In this document: positions 12,846 to 24,009 of the stretch, one piece after another
Position numbering within the stretch: position 1 is the first letter of the stretch
How the letters are laid out: each line of letters begins with the position of its first letter
Origin: Selaginella moellendorffii
Taxonomy: Eukaryota > Streptophyta > Lycopodiopsida > Selaginellales > Selaginellaceae
DNA: 64,000 nucleotides
Reading direction: 5' to 3'
Assembly (NCBI RefSeq): GCF_000143415.4
Contig: NW_003314267.1
Coordinates: 1,500,100-1,564,099 of the forward strand
The notes under the pieces: generated by a model
Told to the model about the DNA's origin: nothing
Database searches by the model: none
The model's input: only the letters and a program-made list of their open reading frames with translations
Translations under genes and position numbers: made by a program

Positions 12846-15800
12846 ATGGAAATGGCGCAAGAACTGCTGGACGGACCGCTGCACGAGATCAAAGAAACCA
12901 GTAAGTATGATTTCCTCTTCAACACCCATCAGTGCCAGTACCTGCAAAGCCGATGCTCCGTGGTCGAAGAATACGTGCGGCTTTGGCAGAGCTGCTCTGA
13001 ACTTGAGCCACTTCCCCTGGCCATGGAAGAGCTCCGTTGTATGCTAAGCAGAGCCTTGCAGCTTCTCAAGCAGTGCCAGCACGAGGAATGGCTGTACCAT
13101 GCTGCAGTCCGGCTCACTGATTCCAGAGCCTTTGCGGAGATCTGCCTGAGTCTGAGTAGATTGACGGCCTTGGTCAATGCTCACATGATGCATTGTGCCA
13201 CGGATATTGGGAGCCCGGATGTGCAGTACCTCATGGCCATGCCTTACAAGCGCAAGCACATAGAGAACCTGCGTTCAGCGATGGAGGACCTGAGTCCCTG
13301 CGCATCAAGAGATAGAAAGGAGCTCTTCATGAGAGCAAATTCCATCACAGAAACTGACAACAGGTATGTTCTGGCACAGTACCTTGTTAAAAAGCTGATG
13401 TCAAGCAGAGGAGGAGCCGTTGCCACCATTCAGGCCCTCGAACTGAAAACTTTGATAGGTGCGGGTGCATTTGGTTCTGTGTACAAAGCTGAATGGGTAG
13501 GGGCACCAGTTGCTGTGAAAGAGTTTAGAAGCGGTGATGCTTCAGTTGACAAGGAGGTGAACATCCTGAAAGAACTTATTTTAGAACCGCACCCGAGCGT
13601 GCTCCAGATGATAGGATCCTATCAGAAGGATGAGAAGGCTTACCTTGTCATGGAGCTGATGGAAAGGGACCTGACCAGTGTTATAAGGAAGGCTGAAGGC
13701 TCGCTGCAACTTTTAACTTCTGTAGACATTATGCTCCAGATCGCAAGCGGCATGAGCTACCTCCATCAAAGGAATGTGGTTCATCGAGACCTCAAGCCTT
13801 CGAATGTCCTCGTTAAGACATTAAAGAACCATGCCTGCATCACCTGTTTCGACGTGAGGTTAACAGACTTCGGAGTCTCAAAGTCGAACTTTATAAGCTT
13901 TGCACCGGACTTGTCTTACCAGAGGGGGACGATCCAATACATGGCTCCAGAGATGCTGAAGGGCCAGAAGTACTCCAGAGAGGTTGACGTATACAGCTTC
14001 GGAATTACTTGCTTCCAGATCTTGACTGGAACGCTGCCATTTCAGGACGATGGCAAGCAGCTGGTGGCAGATAAACTGGTCGAGACGATCGAAGATGGAA
14101 ATAGGCCTGACCTTCCAACAGGCTGTCCACTGGAGCTGGTTGCTCTCCTCAACAGGTGCTGGAACAGGAATCCGAAAGATAGACCAACCTTCGAACATAT
14201 ATCCAGGATGCTGTGGTCGCTAAAAGAAAGGTTGCTTGGTGGCCACAACCTCGAATCCAGCTTCACAGGCAGTGAGATGTCCAGTTGCAACGCTGCGGAA
14301 GAGCTCACACTCGCTGCAGGAGATATGATCTGCCAGATTTCAGTTGCTGCTCCGTTCACAAATTTTCATCAGTGCTACTTCTTGCAGTCGCGGTGCAAGC
14401 AGATTTCCAGCTACCGCGAATTTCCGAATAAGCTGCACCTTCGTTCATGGTTTGCCGTTCAGATAAAGCTGGTGACTACCTTGAGAACTGCGTTGTCGCT
14501 GATAGAATCTTACAGTGAAGAGAGGTGGCTGCATACGGCGGTGCTGAAAGAGCATAACCCGAGGGCATTCAGAAAAGCTCTTGATGATATCAACAGATGT
14601 GAAACCACATTGAGAGCCATAAACCCTGGTAACCACAGCAATAACATAATGACGTTCCCTGCTGTTCCTGAGCAATATGTGGAAGATGATAAAAAGAGAC
14701 TGGCAGAAAGCATTCAAGGCTTACTCGATGCATCGGACGGGGCGACAGTTAAGTTGGCAAAATATTTTGTTCAAAAGTCAGCTGCTGATTCGATTTTTCC
14801 GTGCATCAGTCCAGAGGAAATCGTACTGCTCGATTTGGTAGGAATGTCAAACCATGGGACGATGTTTAGAGGAAGATGGCTGGACGTACCTGTGATGGTG
14901 AAAGCCCTTGGAACAGGAAATGAAGCTGAAAAGCTCCTGAAGGAGCTTGACAAAGGGCACGCAGAACTTAGAAACAGGCCCCATCCAAATGTAACGCAAG
15001 TTATCGGCTACACAAGGCACGGGGAAGACTTGTTTGTGGTGACCGAGCAGGTCTCTGGAGGCCACTTCCGAGTGACAAAGTTCCCTCTTGTATTGACCAT
15101 CGAGATCCTGCTTCAAGTTGCTCAAGGCGTGGCCTACTTGCACCAACATAACTGCGAGCTCTCGGACTTGAATACGCTGCTGGTGGAATTTGAGAAAGGC
15201 CACTTCGACGAATTCACCGGTGGCATCACTGTCAAAGTTTCAGCTCGATCCAACTTCAGAAAACAAGATGGACAAAATAGCTTGAGTACCTTGGCTGGAA
15301 GGCTGAAGTATCCGTTCCACTTCCCCCATGCACCAGCGGCGGACTTCAGGAAGACCGATGCGTACAACTTTGGTATAGCCTGCGCAGAAATGATCACCGG
15401 GCAAACCATCGGGGAAGAAATACTGCTCTCTGGAAACCTACCGCAAGTCTCTCACGATTGCACGGGAATCAAGGCTGTAATAGAGAAATGCCTGAGTTCG
15501 CAGCCTCCTGACTTCCATCAAATCGTGGAACTCCTGCAATCAGCTCAACTTAGAATGGAGTTTCCACCTACAAGCGACATAGACTACCGACGGATGCTTC
15601 TGGACTCCAGCGCTCAAATTGAACTCAAGCTCGACATAACGGGAGCCGCAGTAATTGGTGGCAAGCTCATTGCTGTTGGAATCGTAGAAAATGTGGGTAA
15701 CAGGCTCTACCAGTGGATCCGTCAGCACAAAGATGGAACTATAGAGCGGTTGCGGCCATTTCTCGTGACGGAGTTGGACTCTGGGACACTGGAGTATGAT

Positions 15801-16274
15801 CTAACAGCCGACGACTTCAACAAGGCGATCTCACTCACTTACGTGGATATGAACGAAAAGATCGAAGTTTCCGGCAGAGAAACCACGAACAGTCGATGGG
15901 TTTCCTATAGTGACACTATGAAGCGGGCGCTAAAGATGATATGGGGTGCTGGCGAGGCCAAGTTCAAGGTTTTGCAGCTAAGGGAAGAAGAAGGGAGCAA
16001 GAAGAGCTACCTGGTGATTAGAAGGCCGCATTGCATGCTGGAGTGGAAGCGCTACTACTTGAAAAGGATGGAGATCAAGATCGCGTTCACCTCCCCGGCG
16101 GCCGGCATCAAAATATCCAAGGAGAATCCACAAATTTGCCAGCTGATCGATAACGGCGGCGCGGAGGCCTGCAAGATCCGATTCAAGAATGCGTTTGAGA
16201 GAGATTTGGCAGTGCTTACCTTCCGGCATTTCTTGCACAGTGCCTGTGAGAAGGGGAAGTGCTCGCGACGATGA
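12846..16274 (+). CDS. Tandem MLKL-like protein: HeLo/DUF1221-kinase-HeLo-pseudokinase
   Basis: Intronless frame of 1142 codons; the start is the first ATG in frame (AAGATGG, then a second Met at codon 3). Residues ~1-180 form a helical region like the DUF1221/HeLo domain of plant MLKL proteins. Residues ~200-465 are a complete kinase: glycine loop GAGAFG (205-210), VAVK with Lys225, HRDLKPSN (313-320), DFG (341-343), APE (367-369). A second bundle follows (~482-645), sharing the HQC-[QY]-[YF]-LQSRC signature with the first. Residues ~655-905 form a second kinase fold that keeps VMVK (Lys686) but has a degenerate glycine loop, LSDLN for HRDLKxxN and no DFG, so it is probably inactive. Residues ~912-1135 are beta-rich with a YQWIRQHKDG segment recalling the repeats of AIR9, then a PH-like stretch (weak). 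Known plant MLKLs act in immunity at membranes; that role here is inference. It is the only intact host-type gene in the window. Confidence 0.9.
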   Translation: MEMAQELLDGPLHEIKETSKYDFLFNTHQCQYLQSRCSVVEEYVRLWQSCSELEPLPLAMEELRCMLSRALQLLKQCQHEEWLYHAAVRLTDSRAFAEICLSLSRLTALVNAHMMHCATDIGSPDVQYLMAMPYKRKHIENLRSAMEDLSPCASRDRKELFMRANSITETDNRYVLAQYLVKKLMSSRGGAVATIQALELKTLIGAGAFGSVYKAEWVGAPVAVKEFRSGDASVDKEVNILKELILEPHPSVLQMIGSYQKDEKAYLVMELMERDLTSVIRKAEGSLQLLTSVDIMLQIASGMSYLHQRNVVHRDLKPSNVLVKTLKNHACITCFDVRLTDFGVSKSNFISFAPDLSYQRGTIQYMAPEMLKGQKYSREVDVYSFGITCFQILTGTLPFQDDGKQLVADKLVETIEDGNRPDLPTGCPLELVALLNRCWNRNPKDRPTFEHISRMLWSLKERLLGGHNLESSFTGSEMSSCNAAEELTLAAGDMICQISVAAPFTNFHQCYFLQSRCKQISSYREFPNKLHLRSWFAVQIKLVTTLRTALSLIESYSEERWLHTAVLKEHNPRAFRKALDDINRCETTLRAINPGNHSNNIMTFPAVPEQYVEDDKKRLAESIQGLLDASDGATVKLAKYFVQKSAADSIFPCISPEEIVLLDLVGMSNHGTMFRGRWLDVPVMVKALGTGNEAEKLLKELDKGHAELRNRPHPNVTQVIGYTRHGEDLFVVTEQVSGGHFRVTKFPLVLTIEILLQVAQGVAYLHQHNCELSDLNTLLVEFEKGHFDEFTGGITVKVSARSNFRKQDGQNSLSTLAGRLKYPFHFPHAPAADFRKTDAYNFGIACAEMITGQTIGEEILLSGNLPQVSHDCTGIKAVIEKCLSSQPPDFHQIVELLQSAQLRMEFPPTSDIDYRRMLLDSSAQIELKLDITGAAVIGGKLIAVGIVENVGNRLYQWIRQHKDGTIERLRPFLVTELDSGTLEYDLTADDFNKAISLTYVDMNEKIEVSGRETTNSRWVSYSDTMKRALKMIWGAGEAKFKVLQLREEEGSKKSYLVIRRPHCMLEWKRYYLKRMEIKIAFTSPAAGIKISKENPQICQLIDNGGAEACKIRFKNAFERDLAVLTFRHFLHSACEKGKCSRR

Positions 16275-17114
16275 TGACACCCAAAATGCTGTGAGTCAAC
16301 GGCACATAGCTGAAACCATTGGTGATTTCTTAGTAACAATGAAGAACCCCATATTACATAAGGGAAAGGACTGCAAAGTTTAGAACTTGCAACCTTTAGT
16401 AACGCAGGTGGAAGGTGTAGTGTCACGAGCTTCTTAGTCTCAGGATGGGTAGTTCTAAAAATTATTTTCTTCATTATGGGCAGCAGAAGACCTGAAATGA
16501 TGGATGCATCAGTTTGGACCTAGCAAATAAGTCTTCTTTGGTTTGAATGGGGTGAAGCAGAAATATTATAATTAGTTTCCTTTCTAAGGGTGGGAGTTAC
16601 TCTTGACCACATTTTTAAGGGGCCTAGCAATGTGAGGTGGTGCAAATAACTTTTCTGAAGGAAGTGGAGGAGAAGAAAATTTAATTTTCCACTGAAGTTA
16701 TTAAAGCTAAAAAGACAAGTGGTGGAACTTATAAGAATATTCTTGGAATTGAAGAATTATTATTGCAATTGGGAGTGAAACAAGTAATTTATGATGGCAA
16801 GGGGAGGTACATCAACTAAGAGGGGAGGTGTATCTAAAGTGGGCAACCTTTATGCAAGCTTGCAAAATATATAAAAATAAAACACATGTATACTAAAATT
16901 GTTGTAATACACATGGATGACTTGCAAAATAATATTTTGAACACAACTATTTTTTTATGTATAGGCATGCATTAGTGCCTACTATATATGCATAACAAAA
17001 TCTAGATCAGTGCCATGTATATGATTTTTGACACTATATAAATTTTATATGTAAATTTTCACTCTATGTCAAATTTTTAATATATCAGTAGAGTTTAAAT
17101 TTTGGGTTAAAGCA
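16275..17114. other. 3' flank of the kinase gene
   Basis: AT-rich sequence between the kinase stop and an R1 LTR. It probably contains the 3' UTR. Within it, 16629-16800 is a diverged copy of 63816-64000 (see the repeat feature). No other gene or RNA is visible. Confidence 0.6.
16629..16800 (+). repeat. Diverged repeat copy shared with 63816-64000
   Basis: Both copies carry GAAGTTATTA(A/G)AGCTAAA followed by CAAGTGGTGGAACTTATAAG. Here one frame stays open for about 40 codons, starting around 16694, but it has no recognisable domain. It may be a fragment of an old mobile element or a captured exon. Confidence 0.5.
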
Positions 17115-18203
17115 TGTAGTGCACAAATTTTTCACCCTTTACTCTATATTGATTTACTATAAGATAATCATGGAGTGGAACCATAACTCTTGGATATGTG
17201 GCCAAGTGTAGCAAAGCAGAACTTGAGTGTTAAGGCTTTGAGTGACTGAATAAAGGGGCAAAATTAAATTCCCAAACATACAATCAATGAGTGAAGGAAT
17301 TAGAGCATAGAATAATTCATGAATGTACAACCTAAGGAGCAAAAGGACAAGAGTACAGAGTGATATTGGAATAATTCTAAAATATTTAATATCTCAATAA
17401 TAGGACCAACATGCAAAACAAAGCCAAATAGTGTCTAACATTATTTTAGTAAATTAATGGCCTACCATGAAAATATAAATACTCTACTAGTTAACATAGT
17501 ATGGAACTTAGGCTTAAAACCAAGCTAGATATAAAACAAAAACAAATATATAAATAAGGCACTTAGGTTGGTCAATTATGCTCAACTTACCTACTATCTC
17601 TACTATACATTTGAAACCCCCTACATCTTCGCCCCCTATAAAGGAACACACACTTTGGGCTTTCACCCCAGTCCAAGAAGTTAATCTTTAGAACAATCAT
17701 GAAAACTTATTAAATATAGAATGTATTAAATTGCAAATTTGGATGCAAAAACAACACCATTGTATTTAGGATAATTTCTACATTCTGTAAATATGCCTAA
17801 CTAATAAATCTAAACACTTTCCATAAATAGTAAATAAGACTAAATAGGACCAATATATAAGACATAATAAAGAGGGTGTTTTGGAAGACATAATAAGTTA
17901 TCATCTAACAAGTATTAAGGGACCAAACTCAATATCACTAGGGTTCCTAACACTAGCAAATGTAAACTAATGAATGAGTTTCTCTAACCAATTTAAATAT
18001 GTTTGACTAATAACATTTAGGAATGGTGTCTTTATGCTCCTTTGGCCAAGTGCACACGTGAAAACTAATTTTTTAACTAATTCAGGAAAAAACTAATAAA
18101 ATGTTTAGCAATATCAACCTTCTGTCATCATAGCAATAAAGAAAAAATATCTAAAAAACTCACCGACAGATAACTTTCAATATCTATAATCACATTTAAG
18201 ACA
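17115..18203 (-). repeat. 3' LTR of R1-C
   Basis: A decayed R1 LTR of 1089 bp, starting TGTAGTGCAC and ending AAGACA on the plus strand. It is followed at 18204 by the complement of the R1 polypurine tract (ctctccccacctt). That places it as the 3' LTR of a minus-strand element whose body lies to the right. Confidence 0.75.
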
Positions 18204-18340
18204 CTCTCCCCACCTTAGGGAAGATCGATGTCTTCATCAATGTATACTCTAGTTTAGAGCACCACCAAGGAAAAATGTTTATAATGTTCATATTTTATAA
18301 GAAATGCATCAATTTAAATGAGTTAAATAGCAACTTTATT
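18204..18340 (-). mobile_element. R1-C internal fragment (3' end)
   Basis: It matches the reverse complement of R1-A around 7200-7324, including the purine tract and the AACTCATTTAAGTT segment. R3 material interrupts it near 18341, and R1 similarity resumes near 22401. Confidence 0.6.
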
Positions 18341-19315
18341 GTAGTGCTAGTTTATTGCAACCTTCTACTTGTGTCATAGCTTAGATTCTAGCTTGAGAGA
18401 GCATAAAGAATATTTTATATCCTTAGAATATTCTCTCATCTTTGTATATAAGCCCATAAAAGGCTTGAAGATATTGTTCCAACCCATTTTCTCTTACATT
18501 GACATTTGGTTTTGCAAGTTTATGAGCATGTGTGTGAGGGGGTGGTTGGGGCTAAGAGATGTCTTAACAACCTCTTTGTTTAACATAAATGCACTACCAT
18601 TTAGACACCTTTTAAACATTCATTTTTTCACAATATCCTTTGTGTCTTTTCCTTTTTTCTTGGCTAAATTTCTCTTTTCTTTGTGAGAAAGTGGCATTTG
18701 TGGGAGTGATAGTGATTTTGATTAAGGAAGTCTATGTTAGGATACTCCTTTATTTGGAGTTATCCCATTTGGATACTCTCTTTTCACACAAATTACATGA
18801 CCTGGCATCATTGTTGCACATTGGATATTGTATGCCAGTTCACACTCATTCCCATCAAAGATGACAAATCAATCTTCCATACAGTGCTTAGGGTATGGGA
18901 TATTTTCATGCTTTTGACATGAGTTAAATTATCAAATTGCTCTTTCCAAGGAGGAGGATTCATTGTTCACCACAAATACCTAGTTGGGGAGTTTGCCACC
19001 CATAGCTCTTCCTGTATAAATCCATATTCTACAGTAAGGCACCAACTTGCCATACTTCTCTAGCAATGGTGACATCTCTATCAAGACATATATCACTCAC
19101 TTTGAGCAATATTGTGCATCGAATGGTATTGTTGAGGATAATCACAAGCTCTATAACCTGTTGTGATCGCTTGCTAACTGAGCAGTAGTATAGACATGGC
19201 TAATTACTCCACATTCAAAGCATAATTCCAAAGTCACTTTGATCAATAGTGATCAGCAAATTACTTACTCATGGACTTGTTTTCTTTTTAGCAAGGAGCA
19301 CACAAATTTATACGA

Positions 19316-19760
19316 AAGTATGTGATGCAATTCAGGTCTTATTGGAAGGAGTGTGTCCAGTGTAAGGTCATTACAAATGAACCTCATGGCATCACTACAT
19401 TCATCTTTAGCCTCAAGGGAATCTCCTAACAAGATGCTCAAGCGAGAGTTTTGAATGTGTTGTAAGGCATTTGCTGCAGTAAAGACTTTGGAACGGGATC
19501 TTTTCCAAGAGTTCAAGATTTCTAGGGTAGAGGAGGCTTTTCTCCCACCCTCAAACAAGAGCTTATGTGCTGCTATGGTCCATTCTTCTCCAGCCCCACA
19601 CAGCAATGATAGAGTTCCCTCAGTAATTGAGAAGGCATTGTCGGAATTTGCGGGATATAAGGAGATCATTTAGCAGCAACAACAAATGCAAGAGAAGCTG
19701 CTTGAGGAGCTTAAAGCATACCTTTTACAGAAGGCAAAGAGACCAAGAAACCCTCCTTAT
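19316..19760 (+). pseudogene. gag-like remnant of R3
   Basis: The plus-strand frame from 19316 reads a Trp/Cys-containing helical stretch (YWKECVQC, then ITTFIFSLKGIS), is broken by stops, and shifts frame into a Gln- and Leu-rich helix near 19675. The pattern resembles the central part of plant Ty3/gypsy gag but no diagnostic motif such as a CCHC knuckle survives. The position before a protease-like remnant supports the call. Confidence 0.25.
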
Positions 19761-20426
19761 TCCTAATACTGTTCGCATTGCAATGTTACAACACATAGCA
19801 TGGAGAGATGTTGGAAGCTTCACTTAGAAATTTGGCCACCTTCTGTCTAGTGGGTTCAGCAATAGCCTCTAGTAGACAACACACCTCTTCCATTACCAAC
19901 AAATAGATACCAGTAACAACTAGAGCAGAAAGTGATTGAAGACACCCCTTCATCGAGCTGCAGGAAGACACCTATGCACATCAACACAGTATACATTACA
20001 AAGGACAGTTATCAAGTGGTTGTTGTGATGAGAGGGCACAAGAAAGGTTCCCCTTCAGCCCCAGATATTGATGGTGAGTAGGATCTAGTAGTAGTTTTTG
20101 GAACTTCACCCTCTCTTGTGGTGTGCAAATTACCTCATGCTTTGGTATTTGTGGCACCACCCACATCCTTAGGCACACCTTTGGATCCAGCTCCCAGACA
20201 ACCTCCAAACTTTTAGAGTGGGACCTTCTAGCCCCCCTCCACTCTTTCTTAGGTTCCACAAGATGTTCTCGCTTAGATTGTTGGCACTCCCATCCCGATC
20301 ACACTTGATGAGCTTTTGCGATACATACCCAATTTTACTTCTCAGTTGGAGGCTTTTGTTAAGTCCATAAGCATCCTCGTAGAATCTCAGCATGACATGT
20401 ATATCATCAACACTCAGACCATTCAT

Positions 20427-20891
20427 GATCCCGGAGCATTCTTCATGGAGGTCTAAATCCATGATAAATCCTTGAAGGCACAAGCATTATTTAATTTAAG
20501 CTCCCAAAGCAACATCATCTCTCTTGACTTGGTGCACTTTAGTGGCTTGGAAGTTTCTAGCAACACAGCTGTAATCCTTAGGACATTTGCCAACCACATA
20601 GTGATCCCTATAGGCATCTGTCACAACATCTAAATCTCGGTACATGGCATGATTTTGACACTCAAATTTCTTGTAGTGGATTACCAGCAGCTTGGATCTG
20701 GGAAGTTGAAGAACTTTGTCATGCTGGGACATCTGTGGCACCTTACTGCTACTTGCACAACAACTTGGGCCAAGGGAGAATTGACAATCACAGATGGCAT
20801 CCATACAATGATTGTTCTCAATGCCTATGGCTGTTCTCTACTTCCATCCAACTTGTCTCAAGTGGATACTTCTTTTAGCACTAAAGTTGAC
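20427..20891 (+). pseudogene. Retropepsin-like remnant of R3
   Basis: One frame, with two stops (20451 and about 20630), reads DPGAFFMEV, then ALFNLSSQSNIISLDLV, then FANHIVIPIG, and ends VMLGHLWHLTA...GELTITDG. This follows the order of plant Ty3/gypsy (Athila/Tat-type) proteases: DPGSF...ALCDLGASINLMP...PIGV...ILGRPFLATA...GELTLRVG. The catalytic DLGAS position reads NLSSQ, so it is inactive. The family placement is by eye only. Confidence 0.45.
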
Positions 20892-22400
20892 TAGGCTCTC
20901 AAGGTTCTTTTCCTAGGATGATATGTTGTTGGAGATTTAAGTTGTTTAGTGCAATATTATTGACTTCTTCAACATGGATTAGATTATATCAACACTTGAC
21001 TTCTCTAATATCACTACACAAATCTAGAGGCCCCTTGTCTTTAGCAAATCTAGGGATTTCATATTGATTCCTTTGCTACTACACAGTGAGGAATCCATCC
21101 AAGTGGTGGTTTCTCCAACAACTTTTCCAACTCCAACACCACTTAAGAAGTCACAAGGGACCCCTACCAAGGATCCCTCAACAATGACATAGAGTTTGGA
21201 TGTATTGCATGTGAGCTTGGGTGTCAATAATTATGAGATAAAAGTTTGCGACACAATCCTGAGGTAGTTCCTGAGGATAAAGTTGATGAGTTTATGGCTA
21301 TTGGGATTAAAAAGCCACTATTTGACCACTTTCTTCTAGGCAAGCATCCACCTCTAGTTGCATCCTGTGAATACCCAAGAGTGGTAATACTTGGAGTGGT
21401 ATTATGAGTTGTCTACTTCTTCCCATAATGTGGAGCTAATATCTAGAGCATATATCCACCCATATGCCACAATTTTTTTCTCTTTGGAGTTGATTTGTTC
21501 TTTTGATCCTAACTATAGCAGGCATCCAAGTGCTTCCAAAGGTGTGTGGAAAATAGCCCTTTTCTTCCAGCTCAAATTGCAAGTGAAGCAATTTGCTAGT
21601 CCAATAGTTTTTGTGCAAGCAATAACTGTGACTTCACATTTCATTATATCAAATTAGAACCTATTATTGGACACATACATTCATCTTATCCATCAACTAA
21701 GATCCTCTCTCATCATTCCCATTATAATTCATTTCACATTTCATAGTTACCACCACTAGGCAACACATTCCTTATGCTTTCTTCTCCATTTTTAGCCAAA
21801 GTTTTGAGCACAGACTATATAAGCTTGAGGCTGCATTAGCATATTCACTTTCTAGAGCATGGGAGCTAGGTTTAAGGTTGTTTTTATTTGAGTTTCTCTT
21901 TTCTTTCCATTTTTCTTTTTTTTCCACTTTCTTGAATCTCTAGTTCAACTACACAGTTTTCCATTGGGTTTTTCTCTCTATCTTTGAACTTCAAATTCCT
22001 CTCTTATCTACTTTCATCCTTATTTCTTTTGCCTTCAATTTTTAATTTTCTTTCTTTTTTTCTTTGCCATCTCTCTTTGTTTCAGTAGTTACCCTCTCTA
22101 GACACTACATTCTAGCATTTGGGAGCATCTTAGTCATGGGTTTTTGCCCACTAGAGCCTTGTGCATCCCACCAGTGGTCACCTGTTGTCCTTCTCTTCAC
22201 ACCATAATTTAGATTGTGGTTTGAGAGAGCATAGAGAATTTTATGTCTTTAGAATATTCCTTCATCTTTGTATATAACCGTATGAGAGGCTTGAGTATAG
22301 GGTTACATCTTATTTTCTCTTGCACTTGCGCTTGGTTTTGCGAGTTTGTGAGTATATGTGTGAGGGTATGGAGCCATGGTTGGGGTTGAGAAACGCCCTA

Positions 22401-22925
22401 ACAACCTTTTTGTCTAATGCAAATGTGGTACCACTCAAACACTTTCCGCCTATCATTAACAACTAAATGACTTACAAAGTTAGTTATTCTTACTACTTTC
22501 AGCATCACTTATTATGCAAAAGATGATATGCCCTTGTTTGCAGATAACATAAAGGAAGAAGTCAGAGGCCCTAACCCTCATGAGCAAACAAACCAAACCC
22601 TTCGATCAGGTTTAAATAGAGTTGTTTACACGGTCACACCCTTCTAAAGGAATGGGGAACATCAAGAGAGAAGCGAGTGATATGTTTAGTCTATAGTAAC
22701 TACTCTATGACTGAAAATTTCATTATACACATAAAGTGCCAAAACTAGTTTATATATCCTAGCCCAAACTCAAAGATTAATAGATGTATAATATCAAACT
22801 CATAGACAAAGATATTGTAGAGACAACAAATTATCAGTGAATAAATCTTATATTAGAACACAAGAGTATTCCAATTAAGTTATCATTTGATAAATCAGTA
22901 GAGGATATGAACCATCAAAGCTTAT
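22401..22925 (-). mobile_element. R1-C internal fragment (continued)
   Basis: Reverse complement of R1-A from about 7180 down to about 6660, with many substitutions and short gaps. It is cut at 22926 by the G1 insertion. No coding frame is seen. Confidence 0.6.
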
Positions 22926-24009
22926 TATAAGCCACAAATTTTTCCTTTCTAATTTGCCAGCTTACCTCATCTATCCGACCAACACTGCCTTGGCTTTTGC
23001 TAAGTTCCCTCGCCAAGGTTCCCGCCTATTGTACCAACTCTTACTTGGTCCTAGTTGGTTACAGCTACTCACTGCATGAGTAATGGAGCGTTAGCCATCC
23101 ATCCACGGATTCCCAAATCTCTCTCAATCCCCCTCCCCGGGTTAGACTGGACTTAAGGTTTGGTTACACTTCCCGCAGGCACAAGCAGCCAAGCACACCA
23201 AGCCTCCAAGTTCCTAACATCCCTTAGTACAACAAGACTTGATCATGGGACCCTCTAAATCCCAAGCCTTGGGTGCGACACTTGCTTTGGGACACCGGGG
23301 CGAAACACCGTGGCCTAACGACCCAGTATGGGTACCTCTACCCCCCCCCACTTCTATCCCGAAGGGAAGGCCCAAGCCCCTAGGAAGGGTGAGGACCAAT
23401 GAGCCACAACGTACTCAAGTGGGGCACCACTCCACATGAGCCGAGAGCACCGCAGTCGATTTCCCTTTCGGGAGTGGGAGTTGCTCTTGAGCACTTCCTT
23501 GGGTGGCCCCTTCGGCACCACCCAATGCCCCTCGGCCCTAGTCTCAACCTCAAGTTAGTTTGGAAGCACCACTAGAGAGTTCCTTCAAAACTGGTTCCTG
23601 GACCTCACTATCCCTACTATACTATACTTTTGGAACCCCCTACAACCCCCCCCCCCCTCCGAGACACACGCTTTGGGCTTTCACCCCTTGACCCGTATTA
23701 GTACTCGGTCTCGGACCCGACTTCAGACTTGGTCTCGGACTCGATCTTGGACCCGATCTTGGACTCAACTTCGGACTCGACCTCGGACTACGTCTCGGAC
23801 CCGATTTGGATCTCGGACTCTGTCTCGAACTCTGTCTCGAACTCGGTCTCCGATTCGGCCTCAGACTCAATCCTGGACTCTATCTCAAACTCGATCTCAG
23901 AGTCGGTCTTGGACTCGATCTTCAACTCGGTCCCATCTGATGAACTCTTTGTCATTTTGGTAATGCTTTCGGGGATCCTTAAGCCTATGACACCTTGGCG
24001 AGTTGGTTT
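22926..24009 (-). repeat. G1 3' LTR (main part; last 11 bp at 25649-25659)
   Basis: Starts TATAAGCC where other copies have TGTAAGCC, and carries the G-type LTR body: a poly-C tract near 23645, the module GGGCTTTCACCCC, and a CTCGGACTCG-type minisatellite at about 23700-23935. The solo L2 LTR separates it from its terminal GGTTCCTTACA. Confidence 0.85.

Larger units (their letters stand above)
18341..22400 (+). mobile_element. R3: heavily decayed gag-pro retroelement with direct terminal repeats
   Basis: Two direct copies of a ~250-bp sequence (about 18366-18620 and 22195-22450; shared GAGAGAGCATA, CATCTTTGTATATAA, TTGGTTTTGC) bracket 3.6 kb that holds gag-like and protease-like remnants on the plus strand. 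The copies could be LTRs. Both run into R1-like sequence at their right end, so a segmental duplication involving R1 is also possible and the edges are approximate. No reverse transcriptase or integrase is visible, so it is either non-autonomous or internally deleted. Confidence 0.45.

Noticed and set aside
18641-19260. Short open frames in the R3 interior as host genes
   Set aside because: Frames are short, broken and without motifs, and the region lies between the direct repeats of a decayed element.
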